Source of the DNA: Zygnema cylindricum
Taxonomy: Eukaryota; Streptophyta; Zygnematophyceae; Zygnematales; Zygnemataceae
DNA: 64,000 bases
Assembly (NCBI GenBank): GCA_037447655.1
Contig: JBBHKE010003490.1
Location: 162,898 to 226,897 of the forward strand
Reading direction: 5' to 3'
Below, in pieces: positions 35,963 through 47,844 of the stretch; position 1 is the first letter of the stretch; every line of letters begins with the position of its first letter. The notes beneath the pieces were generated by a model. The model saw only the letters and a list, made by a program, of their open reading frames with translations. It ran no database searches and had not been told where the DNA came from. The position numbers and the translations under genes were made by a program.

Positions 35963-38900
35963 TTACAAGGGCAAGGAAGAGAACATTTGTTGCATTGACT
36001 TACTCGGAGCATCGGGTTGTTCGATAATCTCCGCGATCTTATAATGAGCCTCGGGATAAAAAAGAGAGTCTATGGCCACTTTTGCTACAGAATCTCTTGA
36101 GATACTCCCTCCAGATAGTGTATCCTGCGAAAAGTTTTATACATATATTTATAAGGTAAGTTTCATACTTGAAAGGTGAAAAAGATAGATGAAAAAGATG
36201 AAAAAGATAAGTTCACTAGGTTAGGTATACTTGAAAGATGATACCTGTTAACTATGGTAAGTATGCATAAAGATGATACACATGTTAGTAAGGTTATATA
36301 ACATTTATTACATACATTATAATACAATATGATGTAATATCTATTATATACAACATAATACAATATGATACAATATCTATCATAGATAACATAGACATTA
36401 CCCAAATCCTTTGAAAATTGACTCACAAATTTCATAGACTTTTTTAAAACATGTATTAAAAGACATTGGTTTTATAACACATTAAACATTGGTTATTTAA
36501 CACATCTTAAAACTCATTGGTTATAAAAACACATTGATTATAAAATACACATTGGGTATAAAATACACATTGGGTATAAAAACACATTATGAAACAAAAA
36601 GGTTTTAAACCACAATCGGTTTAAAAAACTCACCGCGGCACTCATAACAATGTTGCCCGAGGGAGGATCACTCTTAAGTCCTCCGGGCCGTACGATCGTG
36701 TAGTTGATTCCCGACCGTTGGATGTAACGCTCGGCTTGAAGCTTGGCGATAAGGACGAGACCGAAAAGGTTAAGAATAAGGTAACCAGGGTTAAAAGCTT
36801 GACCCCAAGCGGCTCCATTGGTCAAAATCGAACTAACGAGAACAAAGCGAGTTATTCCCTTTGAAAGACAAGCGTCCACCAATGCTACGGTTCCATAGTT
36901 GTCAACCTATTAGACATCGAAGAAAGAAAACAAAAGGGTACAAAAGGGTTTGAACATAAAAAAAGGAAAACAAAGGTCTTCTAATCATCAAGAAAGACAA
37001 GAAAGTGCTTTATACATCGAAAAAGACAAATGGCTTTTACATATTGAAAAAAGAAAACAAAATCTAAGCATCAAAAAAGATAACATTGTTCGTCTAAAAC
37101 GGAATACAAAAGTTCGTTACACATTGAAAAAGGACAATAAAACGCTTTTAAACATAAAAAAGAAAAGAAAAATTGGAAAAGTAACACAAAATGATTTATT
37201 TGAAAATGGACAACGGACGTTTTTTAAGAATCTAAAAAGACAAAAAAAAGTTTTTATTCGTCGATAAGAAAACAAAATGCTTTTGTACATCGACAAAGAA
37301 AACAAGGGAAGGAGGGGAGAGGCGAAGGCAGGCGGGAAGGAAGAGGGTTGGAGGGAGGGAGAGGAAGGGAGAGGGAGGGAGGGAGGGAGGGGGAGAGCAA
37401 AATGCAAGACCAATTTGCACAGTCGTTTCAAAACTTATAACTGCAATTTTTTCCGCTTTTCCCATGGTATGACATGATAATAAATTTAAAAATGAGTTGA
37501 AATAATTGTTAATAAACTTTTTACAGATATATAGTTTTTTTTCCCACACAATATATAATGATTTTTTACATATATATATATATGTATATATGTATATAAC
37601 CCATACAAATATAATGAAAAATATAGTACGACCCGGTACCGTGTTTTGGGGCATTTTGTATTTCAGACATAGAGTGCAGTGAAGAAAGAATCCACTGAGG
37701 GCGGGAGAGAGGAGGGAAGTGGAGGGGAGGAGGGGCGAGGAGGTGAGAGAAGAGGAGGGGAGGGGAGGGGAGGGAAGGAGTGAGGGAGGGAGGAAGGTTA
37801 CGTAGGTTTCTGCTTACTCTTCTCAAGAGACAGACGACTTGAAAATTAATTGTTCTTCACTCGCTTGACAGAGAGAAAAAACATTTTGGATTGGTTACAA
37901 AATATTGCTTAATAATTATGTTAGTAAATTATATGTGAGTGAGATCAATGGTTTAAGTGAAATATTTGTTGTCATGGCTAAAGATAATAACATAATGAGG
38001 ACAAGAGAGTTCCATGTACATAAAAGTAAAGACCAAATCAGTTGCCAGTGGTTCACAAAAACGTTTTTTTTTGTTTCCCACATGTGAGCTCCGTTCCATG
38101 CAAAATTTGTTTGCAAAAATCAAAAATTGTCTCAAAATCGTCTCAGACTCGGTCAAAATAAAGCAACTCACTCTCCAAGCTGTAGTCAAATCCCATGCAA
38201 ACTCTATTTTCTCAGATGCTTTAAGCCACACGCTTTTTTATTCAAAGTCAGAAATCGCTTCACGATCTTTTCAAAATCGTTTCAAAATCATATCAAAATC
38301 TTCCAAATCCGTTTCAAAATTGGTAAATATAAAACTCAACTCACTCTCCAAGCTATAGTGGGATCCCCATGCAAACTCTTTTTCCTCACATGCTATAAAC
38401 CACAAAAGTCAAAAATCGTTTGAACATCGTTTCAAAATCATTTGAAAACTGGTTCAGAATCGTCTCAAAATCGTCTCAAAATCTTCCTAATCGCCTCAAA
38501 ATCTTCCTAAATCATCTCAAATATAAAGATCAACTCACTCTCCAAGCTGTATTGGGATCCCATGCCAACTCTTTTCCTCATATGCTATAAACGACAAAAG
38601 TCAAATGTCGTTTGAAAATCGTCTCAAAATCGTACAAAATCGTCTCAAAATTCTCTCAAAATCGTCTCAAAATTTTCCAAAATCATCTCAAACATAAAGA
38701 TCTCTCCAAGCTGTAGTGGGATCCCATGCCAACTCTTTTTCCTCATATGCTATAAACCACAAAAGTCAAAAATCGTTTCAAAATCTTCTCAAAATATAGA
38801 GATCAACTCACTCTCCAAGCTGTCGTGGGATCCCATCCAGGAGCGAAGCCTGTGGCACAAATTGCCGCCTCTGCGTCTCCAAGAACTCCTTTTAGAGATT

Positions 38901-39968
38901 CTACACCTTTTGTGACGTCAGCTTCAACCTGCAGGAAAAACATCCAGACAATTTTAAAGAAAAATGCAATATCAGCATCCGTTTTACATCTTTACATTTT
39001 TCAATATCAGCTTCCAAAGCTCTAGTATCAGGTTCCATATCAACTTCCGTATCTTTACTATCAGTTTTCCATATCTTTACTATCATTTTCCATATTTTAA
39101 TTATCAGCTTCCATTATATTAAAAATAACAGTGTCCATATCTTTAAAATCAGCTTCTACATCTTGAATACCCGTTTCCATGTAAATATCAACAGTAATGA
39201 TCTATAAAGAGTATATAAAGCATTTCCACTACCAATCCACATCAACTTGAATCATATGGTCCTCTCGATCAGAATATATAAAAAAAAAACTGGCAAAACA
39301 ATCTCACAAAAGTGCCAACAAATTACTTACTCACTATTGCCTCTTTCATCCAATCTCTCCTTGTCCCTTCAATAATGAGCAAAGAAGAGCTTACATTCTT
39401 GACAAATGTCAAATTCTCAAACTTACATCAACCATACAACATTTGAGAGAAACACTCGAAAGTTTTGTCCAAAATTCTTCCCCTTATTACAACTTTGCGA
39501 CCAAAACTGATCCCAATTGAAAAAAAAAAACGTATAATGCCAAAATTGACAGAAAATAAACGCTCTTTCAAAACTTTGTCTCCCTAAAGCAAAACGCAAA
39601 ACTTATCACAATTGAAAAAAGACGAAAAAAAAAAGTCGTCAGAATTCCAACAATTGAGAGAACAACCACTCCAAAGTTCCTTCAGAAATTCTTCTCCCAA
39701 TCAGAATGTGAGACCCTAAACTTATCACAATTGGAAAAAAAAAAAAAAAACGTACGAATTCCAAATTTTCAGAAGAGGGAAACGCTTGTCGAGCCTTCTC
39801 CAAGTTTCTCACACCGGCTCTGACTTTTATTCCTTTTTCAAGAAGTTGGTTGACAATTCTTTTTCCGGTATTTCCTGTCGCTCCTGCCACAAATACTTTT
39901 TTTGGAGCAATTAATTCCTTCTCGGGAGAAGTTACTGGAGCTGAATCAGCTCTAGTGGTTCCACTGGC
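35963..39968 (-). CDS. At2g34460-type NAD(P)-binding Rossmann protein, plastid (5' exon missing)
   Basis: Atypical short-chain dehydrogenase-like protein; the Arabidopsis homologue is annotated as chloroplastic, with no defined substrate that I know of. Four exons: 39968-39756, 38928-38812, 36906-36634, 36124-35963, all phase 0, giving 254 residues and a stop. Motifs: nucleotide-binding VFVAGATGNTGKRIV (GxxGxxG), a VEADVTKG strand, ICATGF, FVLVSSILTNGAAWGQ, then SGINYTIVRPGGLKSDPPSG and the C-terminal SISRDSVAKVAID. The homologue has about 280 residues, so one exon with the start and transit peptide should lie upstream of 39971; I could not place it. Every intron is packed with tandem repeats derived from the adjoining splice junctions. 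Confidence 0.88.
36135..36633. repeat. Short tandem repeats in the last intron of the At2g34460 homologue
   Basis: Units GGGTATAAAATACACATT (36470-36600) run up to the exon donor at 36633. AATACAATATGATRYAATAT pairs lie at 36318-36390, and GATGAAAAAGAT units at 36178-36210. Confidence 0.7.
36907..37310. repeat. Acceptor-side minisatellite (ACATCGAAAAAGAAAACAAA units)
   Basis: About nine degenerate units of some 30-55 nt begin at the exon acceptor (TCGATGTCTAATAG in gene sense). They repeat its ACATCGAAGAAAGAAAACAA segment through 37310. Confidence 0.7.
37310..37800. repeat. Two GGGAGAGG purine tracts
   Basis: 37310-37400 and 37680-37795 are GGAGGGAGAGG-type repeats, with an AT-rich stretch (TATATATATATG near 37570) between them. 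They are CT-rich in gene sense. Confidence 0.75.
38161..38840 (-). repeat. Five tandem copies of an exon 3'-end/donor junction
   Basis: The true exon end and donor (38803-38840) read, in gene sense, GGGATCCCACGACAGCTTGG, AGA|GTGAGT. Copies at 38699-38780, 38529-38610, 38334-38410 and 38163-38235 repeat GGGATCCCACTACAGCTTGG, most with an intact GTGAGT. Spacers contain TCAAAATCGTCTCAAAATCG words. Each copy is preceded (gene sense) by TTTATAG|CATATGAGG, a plausible acceptor, so each could form a pseudo-exon of about 50 nt. Confidence 0.9.
39400..39775 (-). repeat. Copies of the Rossmann-exon 3' end and donor in the following intron
   Basis: True junction at about 39750-39815. Degenerate copies near 39632, 39527 and 39413 share AATTCCAAATTTTCAGA-, AAACGCTT- and CAAAGTTT-like blocks, separated by CTTATCACAATTGAAAAAA. 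Period about 110 nt. More decayed than the array at 38.2-38.8 kb. Confidence 0.65.
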
Positions 39969-40655
39969 CTGAAAGACAAAAAAAGGAGAAGAGAAATAGG
40001 GAGAGAAAGAGAGAGAATGAGAGAGAAAGAGAGAGAAAAAGAGAGAAAGAAAGAAGAGAAAGAGAAGAGCAAGAAAAGAGGAAAAAAGGAGGAAAAAGAG
40101 AGGAAAAAAAGAAAAGAGAGAAAAAAGAGGAAAACAGAATCAGTAATTTGAAGAGAGACAAGTTCAGAAGTTGAATCAGCTCTAGAAGTTCCACTAGCCT
40201 GAAAGAAAAAAAAAGAGGGATAAAAGAGATAGGAAGAGAGAGAAAAGAGAAAGAAAAAGACAGAGAAAGCAAAAAGAAAGAAAAGAGAAAAAAAAAAGAT
40301 GAAAAACAGAAGTGAAAAAAGAGAAAAGTAGAGAAAAAAAAGAGAAAATCAGAACCAATAATTTGAAGAGAGTCAAGTCCAGAAATTGAATCAGCTCTAG
40401 TAAATCCACTAGCCCGAAAGTAAAGGAAAAAGGAGAAAAAGAAAAAGAAAAGAGGAAGGAAAGAGAAAGGAAAAACAGAAGTGATGGGGAAAAAGTAGAA
40501 AAAAAGAGGAAAAAAAGAAGAAAAGAAGAGGGGAAAAGGATAAGGAGAGGAAAAAAAGAAGAAAAGGAGAGAACAAAAAGAGGAAAGGAAAGGAGAAAGA
40601 GAGGAAAGAAATGAGAAAAAAAGAATCAATAATTTGACTGCAAAAAAAGTCGAGG
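39930..40655 (-). repeat. Three copies of the Rossmann-exon acceptor plus polypurine spacers
   Basis: The true acceptor (39971-39969) with 40 nt of exon, and copies at about 40150-40205 and 40365-40420, share GAATCAGCTCTAG..CCACTAGCCTGAAAG on the plus strand. A fourth partial copy lies near 40625-40645. Period about 215 nt. In gene sense the copies keep CTTTCAG (or CTTTCGG) and read ASGTSRADSTSELVSLQITD and ASGFTRADSISGLDSLQIIG against ASGTTRADSAPV. Confidence 0.88.
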
Positions 40656-42265
40656 AAGGCGAAGCTTAATCAAATCCAGGTAAATTCACAATGAAATTAC
40701 AAGTTAAAAGAAAGAAAATTAAAAAAAAAAACTCATTTAGTTCAATATTAGACATCAAAGTTTACTCTTTTCTTCCTCAAAACTCAACCTCAAAATGTAA
40801 AAACCAAAAATTTAAAAGATCATTTGCAAAAAGAATCAAAAATCAAAAATTGAGCGTTTAACTTGAAAGCAGAGAGAAATATATAAGTCTTGAAATCTAC
40901 GAATCTATCACTGTTGCAATAAAATGTTGAAAATTAAATGATAAATTGAATTGAAAACTAAAATGATGCATATCATTGTTATAACAAAAACATGAAACAA
41001 AATGAAATTAAAACTAAAATGTAAAATATCATTACAATCAATGTCTTGCAATAGTACTATACCATAACTGGAGTGGAAATAGTTTGCATGTTTCCCTACG
41101 TTATACGAGGGAGATAGTATTTTTTTATTAAGTTAGCAATTATCTTTTTGCACAATACGCAGGTCCAGATGCAGATAACCTGTGTATTATGTAGTCTTCC
41201 AAAACATATGTAGTATTCGAATTTTACTTTGCCTTGGAAAATATGAAGGCTGACAACAGTGACAAGTGCTCTGCCACAAGACCAGATTTAGTGGAACTCA
41301 CAGAAAAGGAGGCTCCATATCGTATCGGTGAAATATCGTACTATCACATGGTCATGCATTTTGGAGGCTCCATAGCGTATTGTATGTTGATTATATTATA
41401 CTTCCGATATTACGATATATATAGTTTACCACAATCAGTACAGTACTGAACCTTGCGATTTTCGGGCTCTGTGAACCTCCGAGGTCGGTTTCACGCATTG
41501 TGAGAGATCCACGTCGGCCCCCCTTCGCTTTTCGAGTAACGACGCTTCGCACCGCGAGGCGCATCGCCAACTGCGAACGCAACGCTACACTGTGAAAATC
41601 AAAACCATTTACGGCAGGAAACGCGGCACAAAACATTCTTCTGCCCGTTTCGTTTTTCGCCCGTTTCTTTTTTCGAAATTTTAAATTTTAAATTATTTAA
41701 CAGTGGTTCGTTTCAACATCGAAAACATCAACAATTGAAAAAACGTTTTTTCATTCAACGTTTTTTGATCCATGCCCTCCCGTTTGCTTCTTTATCTCAC
41801 CTGCCCAATTTTTTTTCTTCTCTTCCTTTTCTTTCCCCTCTTTGGTTCCGTGTTCCAGTCCCTTTTTACCATTCATTTCTTTTTCTTCGTGGTGGAGATG
41901 CCCCTTCTTAGATTGTAAGTAAATTTTTAACTCGTTTTCTTTCTCTTTTTTTCTTTTTTGTTTCTCACTTCACCTTACCTCCTCCCTCTATTAATATTAG
42001 TTTATCCAACAACAAAAATGTCTATGAAACATGAAGAAGCATAATATCGAATAATTATGTTTTAAACTTTTCCATGTGAACTAACCATAATGTCTGTTGC
42101 TTTAACCCTAAAACCTTTTTTTTATCCATGTCTCCCATTTGTTGTAGCTTCCCCATACGCCCTTTCTTTCTCGCCTTCTTCCTATCTGTGGCTGCTCGAA
42201 GTATTCCCTCTCGGTGGGTGTTTCTATCATCCCCACATTGTGTCTCCCCTCTTTTGTGTGGTTGT
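40656..42265. other. AT-rich gap; missing first exon expected here
   Basis: The transit-peptide exon of the At2g34460 homologue should be in or beyond this stretch, but no convincing ATG exon was found. A GC-richer patch at 41450-41600 and an open frame at 41234-41449 (+) have no recognisable homology. Confidence 0.35.
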
Positions 42266-42929
42266 TGTTGAGATTCTGAAGAAGTGGCCATAGGATCGAT
42301 CAATTACAAGACAGGAAGCTAAGGAAAACAATTCTCTATATGAGAAAGCAAGGCTTATTTACTGAACAAGAAAGAAGATAGATTAATTCCACGACAAAAT
42401 AAGCACTCAGTGCAAAACTAGCAGCAGGGAAAAATTGTGGAGAGAATCATTCGATTGATGATTAATTTTCAATGTGAGCATGAGTACATTTTATATGTGT
42501 AGGTGACGTAAGTCCTACGCTACTTTTGTATCACGCAAAGGAGTACAATCTTAACTTGTGACCTACGTAACCTTAATCAACGGTCGTAATTAACTACGTG
42601 ACATTTACTCAAAATCTGCGACAACTTGACTTGCCGTACGGTACAAGTAAGTGACTAAGTTTCACAAATTTCTTGACGTCTACGAAATGTACCTTCACGA
42701 TTAATCAACCGTACAAGACTTCGGTTGATTCTTTCCCACGTCACTTCTCTCTCACGTAACTTCTCTCTCACGTAACTTCTCTCTCACGTAACTTCTCTCT
42801 CACGTAACTTCTCTCTCACGTAACTTCTCTCTCACGTCACTTCTCTCTCACGTAACTTCTCTCTCACGTAACTTTGACCAAGTTTGACTTTTTGGTCCTT
42901 CGCTGAAAATGAACACAGTAATCTTAACA
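42266..42929 (-). mobile_element. 3' LTR of copia element E1
   Basis: On the minus strand it starts TGTTAAGATTACTG and ends GAATCTCAACA. A polypurine tract (minus-strand CCCAGAGAGGGGA, about 42931-42943) precedes it. It is similar end to end to the solo LTR at 49004-49638. It contains a private tandem array, CACGTAACTTCTCTCT repeated eight to nine times (42735-42875), absent from the solo LTR. Confidence 0.85.
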
Positions 42930-45900
42930 TCCCCTCTCTGGGTCATTTTCTGCATACTATCAAATGTCCTCACTAAATAGGACCAACTCCTGTGAGCTGA
43001 TTACAAACAACAATTTTATCTCGAGGAACTCTTTTAGTCAAATGATCTGCTGCTTGTTGAGCTGAACTAACAAACTCAAACTTTAAAATTTTCTTTTCAA
43101 CTTGTTCTCTTACAAAATGTGTCTGAATGTCTATATGTTTTGTCCTTGCATGGTAAACTGGATTTTTCATCAAAGCAATGCTACTCTGATTATCTGTAAG
43201 AATCAAAGTCTCCTCTATGGGTTCAAACCCTATCTCAGCATAAAAGTTGCAAGCCAAATAGCTTCTTTTGCTGCTTGAGTAGCCGCCACGTATTCCGCCT
43301 CCGTGCTTGATAATGCCACAGAAGATTGACGTTTGGAGCTCCAACTTATAGGTCCTCCTGAACACTTGAAAATCCAGCCGGTAGTGCTCCTCCTTGTGTC
43401 GAGGTCGCCTCCCCAATCCGCATCAACATAGCCGAAAAAATCAATGTCTCCGGTGTTCTTCAAAAATTGTAGGCCGTAATTTATAGTCCCTTTCACATAA
43501 CGTAAAATACGTTTAACAGCATACCAATGCTCTAGACCTGGGTTTTGCATGAATTGACTAACTGAGCCTACAGCTGCAGCTAAATCAGGGCGTGTGCCAA
43601 CCATTAAGTACATCAAGCTACCCACTGCCTCTTTGTAAGGGACTTGCCTCATCTGTTCTTTCTCAAACTCTGACTTAGGACCCATTTCCTTTGTAAGCTT
43701 TTGACTCGGGTCTAAAGGTGTTGATACGGGAATACAATCTTCCATACCAAAACGTTTTAATACTTCTTTTGCATATTTTTGTTGATTCATGGAGACTGTA
43801 TAAGCATCATTTTTGATTTCTATACCAAGAAGGTAACTTAACTCTCCAAGATCAGTCGTCTCAAATTTGCTATTCAAAAACCGTTTCACCTTTTCAATCT
43901 CGGCTGAGAGAAAACCAAACACACTCATGTCATCGACATAAACTGAGACAATCACTAAGTTTTTGTCTTCCCCAATAGTGTAAACTGCTCTATCTGTGTG
44001 ACATCTCTCAAAGCCCTCTTTTCTCATTTCGGTGTCAAGTTTGATGTTCCAACACCTAGGACTTTGTTTTAGACCGTATATAGATTTGTGTAGTTTACAC
44101 ACCATGTGTTCTTTTCCTGGTTCTATCATGCCCTCTGGTTGTTCCATGTAGACTTCTTCCTCTAAATCCCCATTAAGAAATGCAGTTTTGATATCTAATT
44201 GATGCATCTGCATTCCCTCTGCTGCCCCTAAGGCAATTAAACTTCTGAGACTATTAAATTTCACTACTGGTGAGAAAGTCTCAGTGTAATCAACCCCCTC
44301 TTCTTGAGAATACCCTTTAGCAACTAACCTCGCTTTATATCTTTCTACTTACCCATCTGACTTCTTCTTAATCTTAAAGACCCATTTACACCCCACAATG
44401 TTATTCTCTAATGGGCGTTCCACTAAGGTCCAAGTTTTGTTTTTGATCAATGAGTCATGTTCTAATTTTATTGCCTTTTTCCATTTCTGAGAATTAGAAC
44501 TCTCCAAAGCTTCATGAAAGGTTTGCAGTTCCCCCTCTGCCGCCATAAAAGAATAAGCTAAACCCACATCTCCCGTTTCTTCAACAAGTCTTTTTGGTTT
44601 AGCACGTATCCGATTAGATACTCCTTGAGGGGTTACCTTCAATCTCAATTTTGAATCGGATTCGGAGAGGTTGTCATTTGCGAAGGTTGTGGTGCCGGTA
44701 ACTTCTCCGCTTGTAAAGGTTGCAAGGTTTTATGTTCCACCGGGGATGACAGAAGTCTGAGCTGGAATGGAAATCGGTGTTGATGACGAAAGCTCCACTT
44801 CATCTTCTCTGCTTGGAGTACCTTGAGCGCATCCATGACACACCTTAAGATTGTTTTTGGCGTTGACGTCCTCAATTCCTCGGACCATCTTCTTTTCGAT
44901 GAGTCGTTTAAGGTTGTGCTCTCCCAGATGACCGAATCGTTGATGCCATAGCTCCAAAGTCTGCGCTTCTTTGCTGAAATTCATTTGTGCGTCTTCATCA
45001 TCCAAGCGTAAAACAAAAAAATTCCCTTTCGGATATCCAAGAGCGATTAGCTTCCCCTCACTTTTGATTTCACACCGTTCATTTTTCTTTTTCTCAAATT
45101 CGACTTTTAGTCCACTCTTCACAGCATGCATAACACTGAAAAGGTTATGCTTTAAACCTGGTAAGTATAAAACATCTTTTAAATGCCCTTCATGACTATC
45201 AGATCACAATATAACTGTAATTTAACCTCGCCTATTAAACTGGTCTCTAGAATCTTATCATCTGCCAGTACAATTTTTCGAGGATTTTGTAATGCTGTGA
45301 TAGAAGAAAAAATGGACTTATCATTACACATATGATGAGACGCTCCAAAATCTATAATCCATTTACTTTTCTGAGCATTTGACTGTGTGAGAAAAAGTTT
45401 AGTCTCATCCTGAATGGTCCTGTATAAGCATCATTTTTGATTTCTATACCAAGAAGGTAACTTAACTCTCGAAGATCAGTCGTCTCAAATTTGCTATTCA
45501 AAAAACCGTTTCACCTTTTCAATCTCGGCTGAGAGAAAACCAAACACACTCATGTCATCGACATAAACTGAGACAATCACTAAGTTTTTGTCTTCCTCAA
45601 TAGTGTAAACTGCCCTATCTGTGTGACATCTCTCAAAGCCCTCTTTTCTCATTTCGGTGTCAAGTTTAATGTTCCAACACCTAAGACTTTGTTTTATACC
45701 GTATATAGATTTGTGTAGTTTACACACCATGTGTTCTTTTCTTGGTTCTATCATGCCCTCTGGTTGCTCCATGTAGACTTCTTCCTCTAAATCCCCATTA
45801 AGAAATGCAGTTTTGATATCTAGTTGATGCATCTGCATTCCCTCTGCTGCCCCTAAGGCTATTAAACTTCTGAGACTATTAAACTTCACTACAGGTGAGA

Positions 45901-46666
45901 AAGTCTCAGTGTAATCAACCCCCTCTTCTTGAGAATACCCTTTAGCAACTAACCTCGCTTTATATCTTTCTACTTACCCATCTGACTTCTTCTTAATCTT
46001 AAAGACCCATTTACACCCCACAATGTTATTCTCTAATGGGCGTTCCACTAAGGTCCAAGTTTTGTTTTTGATCAATGAGTCATGTTCTAATTTTATTGCC
46101 TTTTTCCATTTCTGAGAATTAGAACTCTCCAAAGCTTCATGAAAGGTTTGCAGTTCCCCCTCTGCCGCCATAAAAGAATAAGCTAAACCCACATCTCCCG
46201 TTTCTTCAACAAGTCTTTTTGGTTTAGCACGTATCCGATTAGATACTCCTTGAGGGGTTACCTTCAATCTCAATTTTGAATCGGATTCGGAGAGGTTGTC
46301 ATTTGCGAAGGTTGTGGTGCCGGTAACTTCTCCGCTTGTAAAGGTTGCAAGGTTTTATGTTCCACCGGGGATGACAGAAGTCTGAGCTGGAATGGAAATC
46401 GGTGTTGATGACGAAAGCTCCACTTCATCTTCTGTGCTTGGAGTACCTTGAGCGCATCCATGACACACCTTAAGATTGTTTTTGGCGTTGACGTCCTCAA
46501 TTCCTTGGACCATCTTCTTTTCGATGAGTCGTTTAAGGTTGTGCTCTCCCAGATGACCGAATCGTTGATGCCATAGCTCCAAAGTCTGCGCTTCTTTGCT
46601 GAAATTCATTTGTGCGTCTTCATCATCCAAGCGTAAAACAAAAAAATTCCCTTTCGGATATCCAAG
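42930..46666 (-). pseudogene. Copia element E1 internal region, rearranged, integrase core missing
   Basis: In minus order: protease-like segment (IIDFGASHHMC, near 45340), GAG-pre-integrase zinc domain (LWHQRFGHLGEHNLKRLIEK, CHGCAQG), then a jump past the integrase core into the linker. Reverse transcriptase follows (MQMHQLDIKTAFLNGDLEEE, SVYVDDMSVFG), then RNase H (GYVDADWGGD, ALSSTEAEYVAA, TKHIDIQTHFV). Damage: TAA stop after FKIKKKSDG, a frameshift in RNase H near 43250, frameshifts before the zinc domain, and a duplicated block. The protease triad reads DFG instead of DSG/DTG. No 5' LTR. Not functional. Confidence 0.88.
43797..46666 (-). repeat. 1.25-kb internal tandem duplication of E1
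   Basis: 43797-45041 is repeated at 45421-46666 (offset 1,624-1,625) with only scattered differences. The second copy has one extra A in an A-run near 45500, which breaks its RT frame. Both carry the same TAA stop and the same integrase deletion, so those lesions predate the duplication. Confidence 0.9.
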
Positions 46667-47844
46667 CACCGCGAAACCTGCTCTGATCAGAAAAGAAACT
46701 ATTACTGATACTGACGAATCAAATTTGACAAGTTTATCAAATTGGGTAAGCCCTCTATTTTTCTGCTTTGGAAATAATACCACAGTAAGGTTGTGTGGTT
46801 TAAAATCTCGGAAGGTTTTAAAAATTTCTTTGGAAGTTTGGAAAGAGCCTTGGTTATTTTTTACTAAAACCTAATGGTGAAAATCACAATAGTACAACAA
46901 CATAGTACTGTTCATTGTTTTTAGAATAGAGATTTTGTTAATGCTAGCATATAATTTCAATCGATCGTTATAAGTTAGAAATGCTTCGTGAATGTAGAAT
47001 CTGAGCCGACTTTACTAATTAGGATAGTGTGCGATCAGGATAAATTATTTCTATTTAGGGTTGGGTGACGTGGAAGCTTGTTCTATTAGTAATATCAGCG
47101 CTAAACCCCACCCGACATACTCAGTAAAGAATACATCAATATAATTTGTTGAATGGATATATATTTTACCAGTCTATGTGTCTGTTTATGGTTAATATGT
47201 TCTTTATGTTTGAATGTGTATTTATATTTATCATTATGTATTGTGCATGTGTTATGATTTTTTTTCTGGGTGTTTTCAACTCTGAGAAACAAAATGGGCA
47301 TTGACAATGAAATCATGTGAAACAAATGTAACACATGCGGTTTTAATATCTCACTCAGGGCTATTATTGACGAATGTGACTTGTATTTAGTTTCTTGGCA
47401 CTCAACAAAAGTGGAGAAGAATTGCAGTCCTAAAAGTTTAGTACCGCTCCAACTGTTGATTTGACTCATTGTTTTTGTCCTTTTTTTTTCTTACATTTTG
47501 ATTTCTTTCCTTTCTTTCTTATGCAGGTGCAACCGTACTTGAACGATATAGGACCAGTTGTGGACCCGAAAATGGGAAGTTATAACGAAGAAGCGATGAA
47601 AGGTTTGGTAAAAGTGGCATCAGTTTGTATTGAAAGAGCCGGAAGATATCGTCCAAGTATGGAGGAAGTCGCTCATCGTCTTGGACAGGTCAAAAACACA
47701 CTTTTAGGAGTTTCCGAAACGGAACTTTTGTCTTCTCGCGAAGGTAGTGATTCAGTAATTTCGATGCCTTATTTAGACACAAACATAAAAAACAAGGATC
47801 TAAACCAATTTGCTCCTCTTTCTGAAACCTATGGGGGGCGATAA
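46667..47844 (+). pseudogene. Receptor-like kinase, two surviving 3' exons
   Basis: Exon pieces 46667-46745 and 47527-47844 join in phase 0 (SNW|VQPYL). They read TAKPALIRKETITDTDESNL, then WVQPYLNDIGPVVDPKM, MKGLVKVASVCIERAGRYRP and SMEEVAHRLGQV, which is the end of a plant RLK/Pelle kinase domain (subdomains X-XI, with the conserved Arg of the RP motif) and a 50-residue tail. The upstream limit coincides exactly with the E1 junction at 46666/46667. No ATP-binding or catalytic-loop exons occur on the plus strand to the left. The frame and splice sites are intact, so the loss looks recent or the tail is under weak decay. Confidence 0.8.

Noticed and set aside
39952-40629. 225-residue Phe/Ser/Leu frame
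   Set aside because: Tandem CT-rich intron repeat containing junction copies; not a protein.
41234-41449. 71-residue plus-strand frame (MENMKADNSDKC) with a hydrophobic segment
   Set aside because: No homology recognised and no continuation exon; could be chance.
42720-42880. CRISPR-like regular repeat
   Set aside because: Units are contiguous with no unique spacers, inside an LTR of a eukaryotic element.
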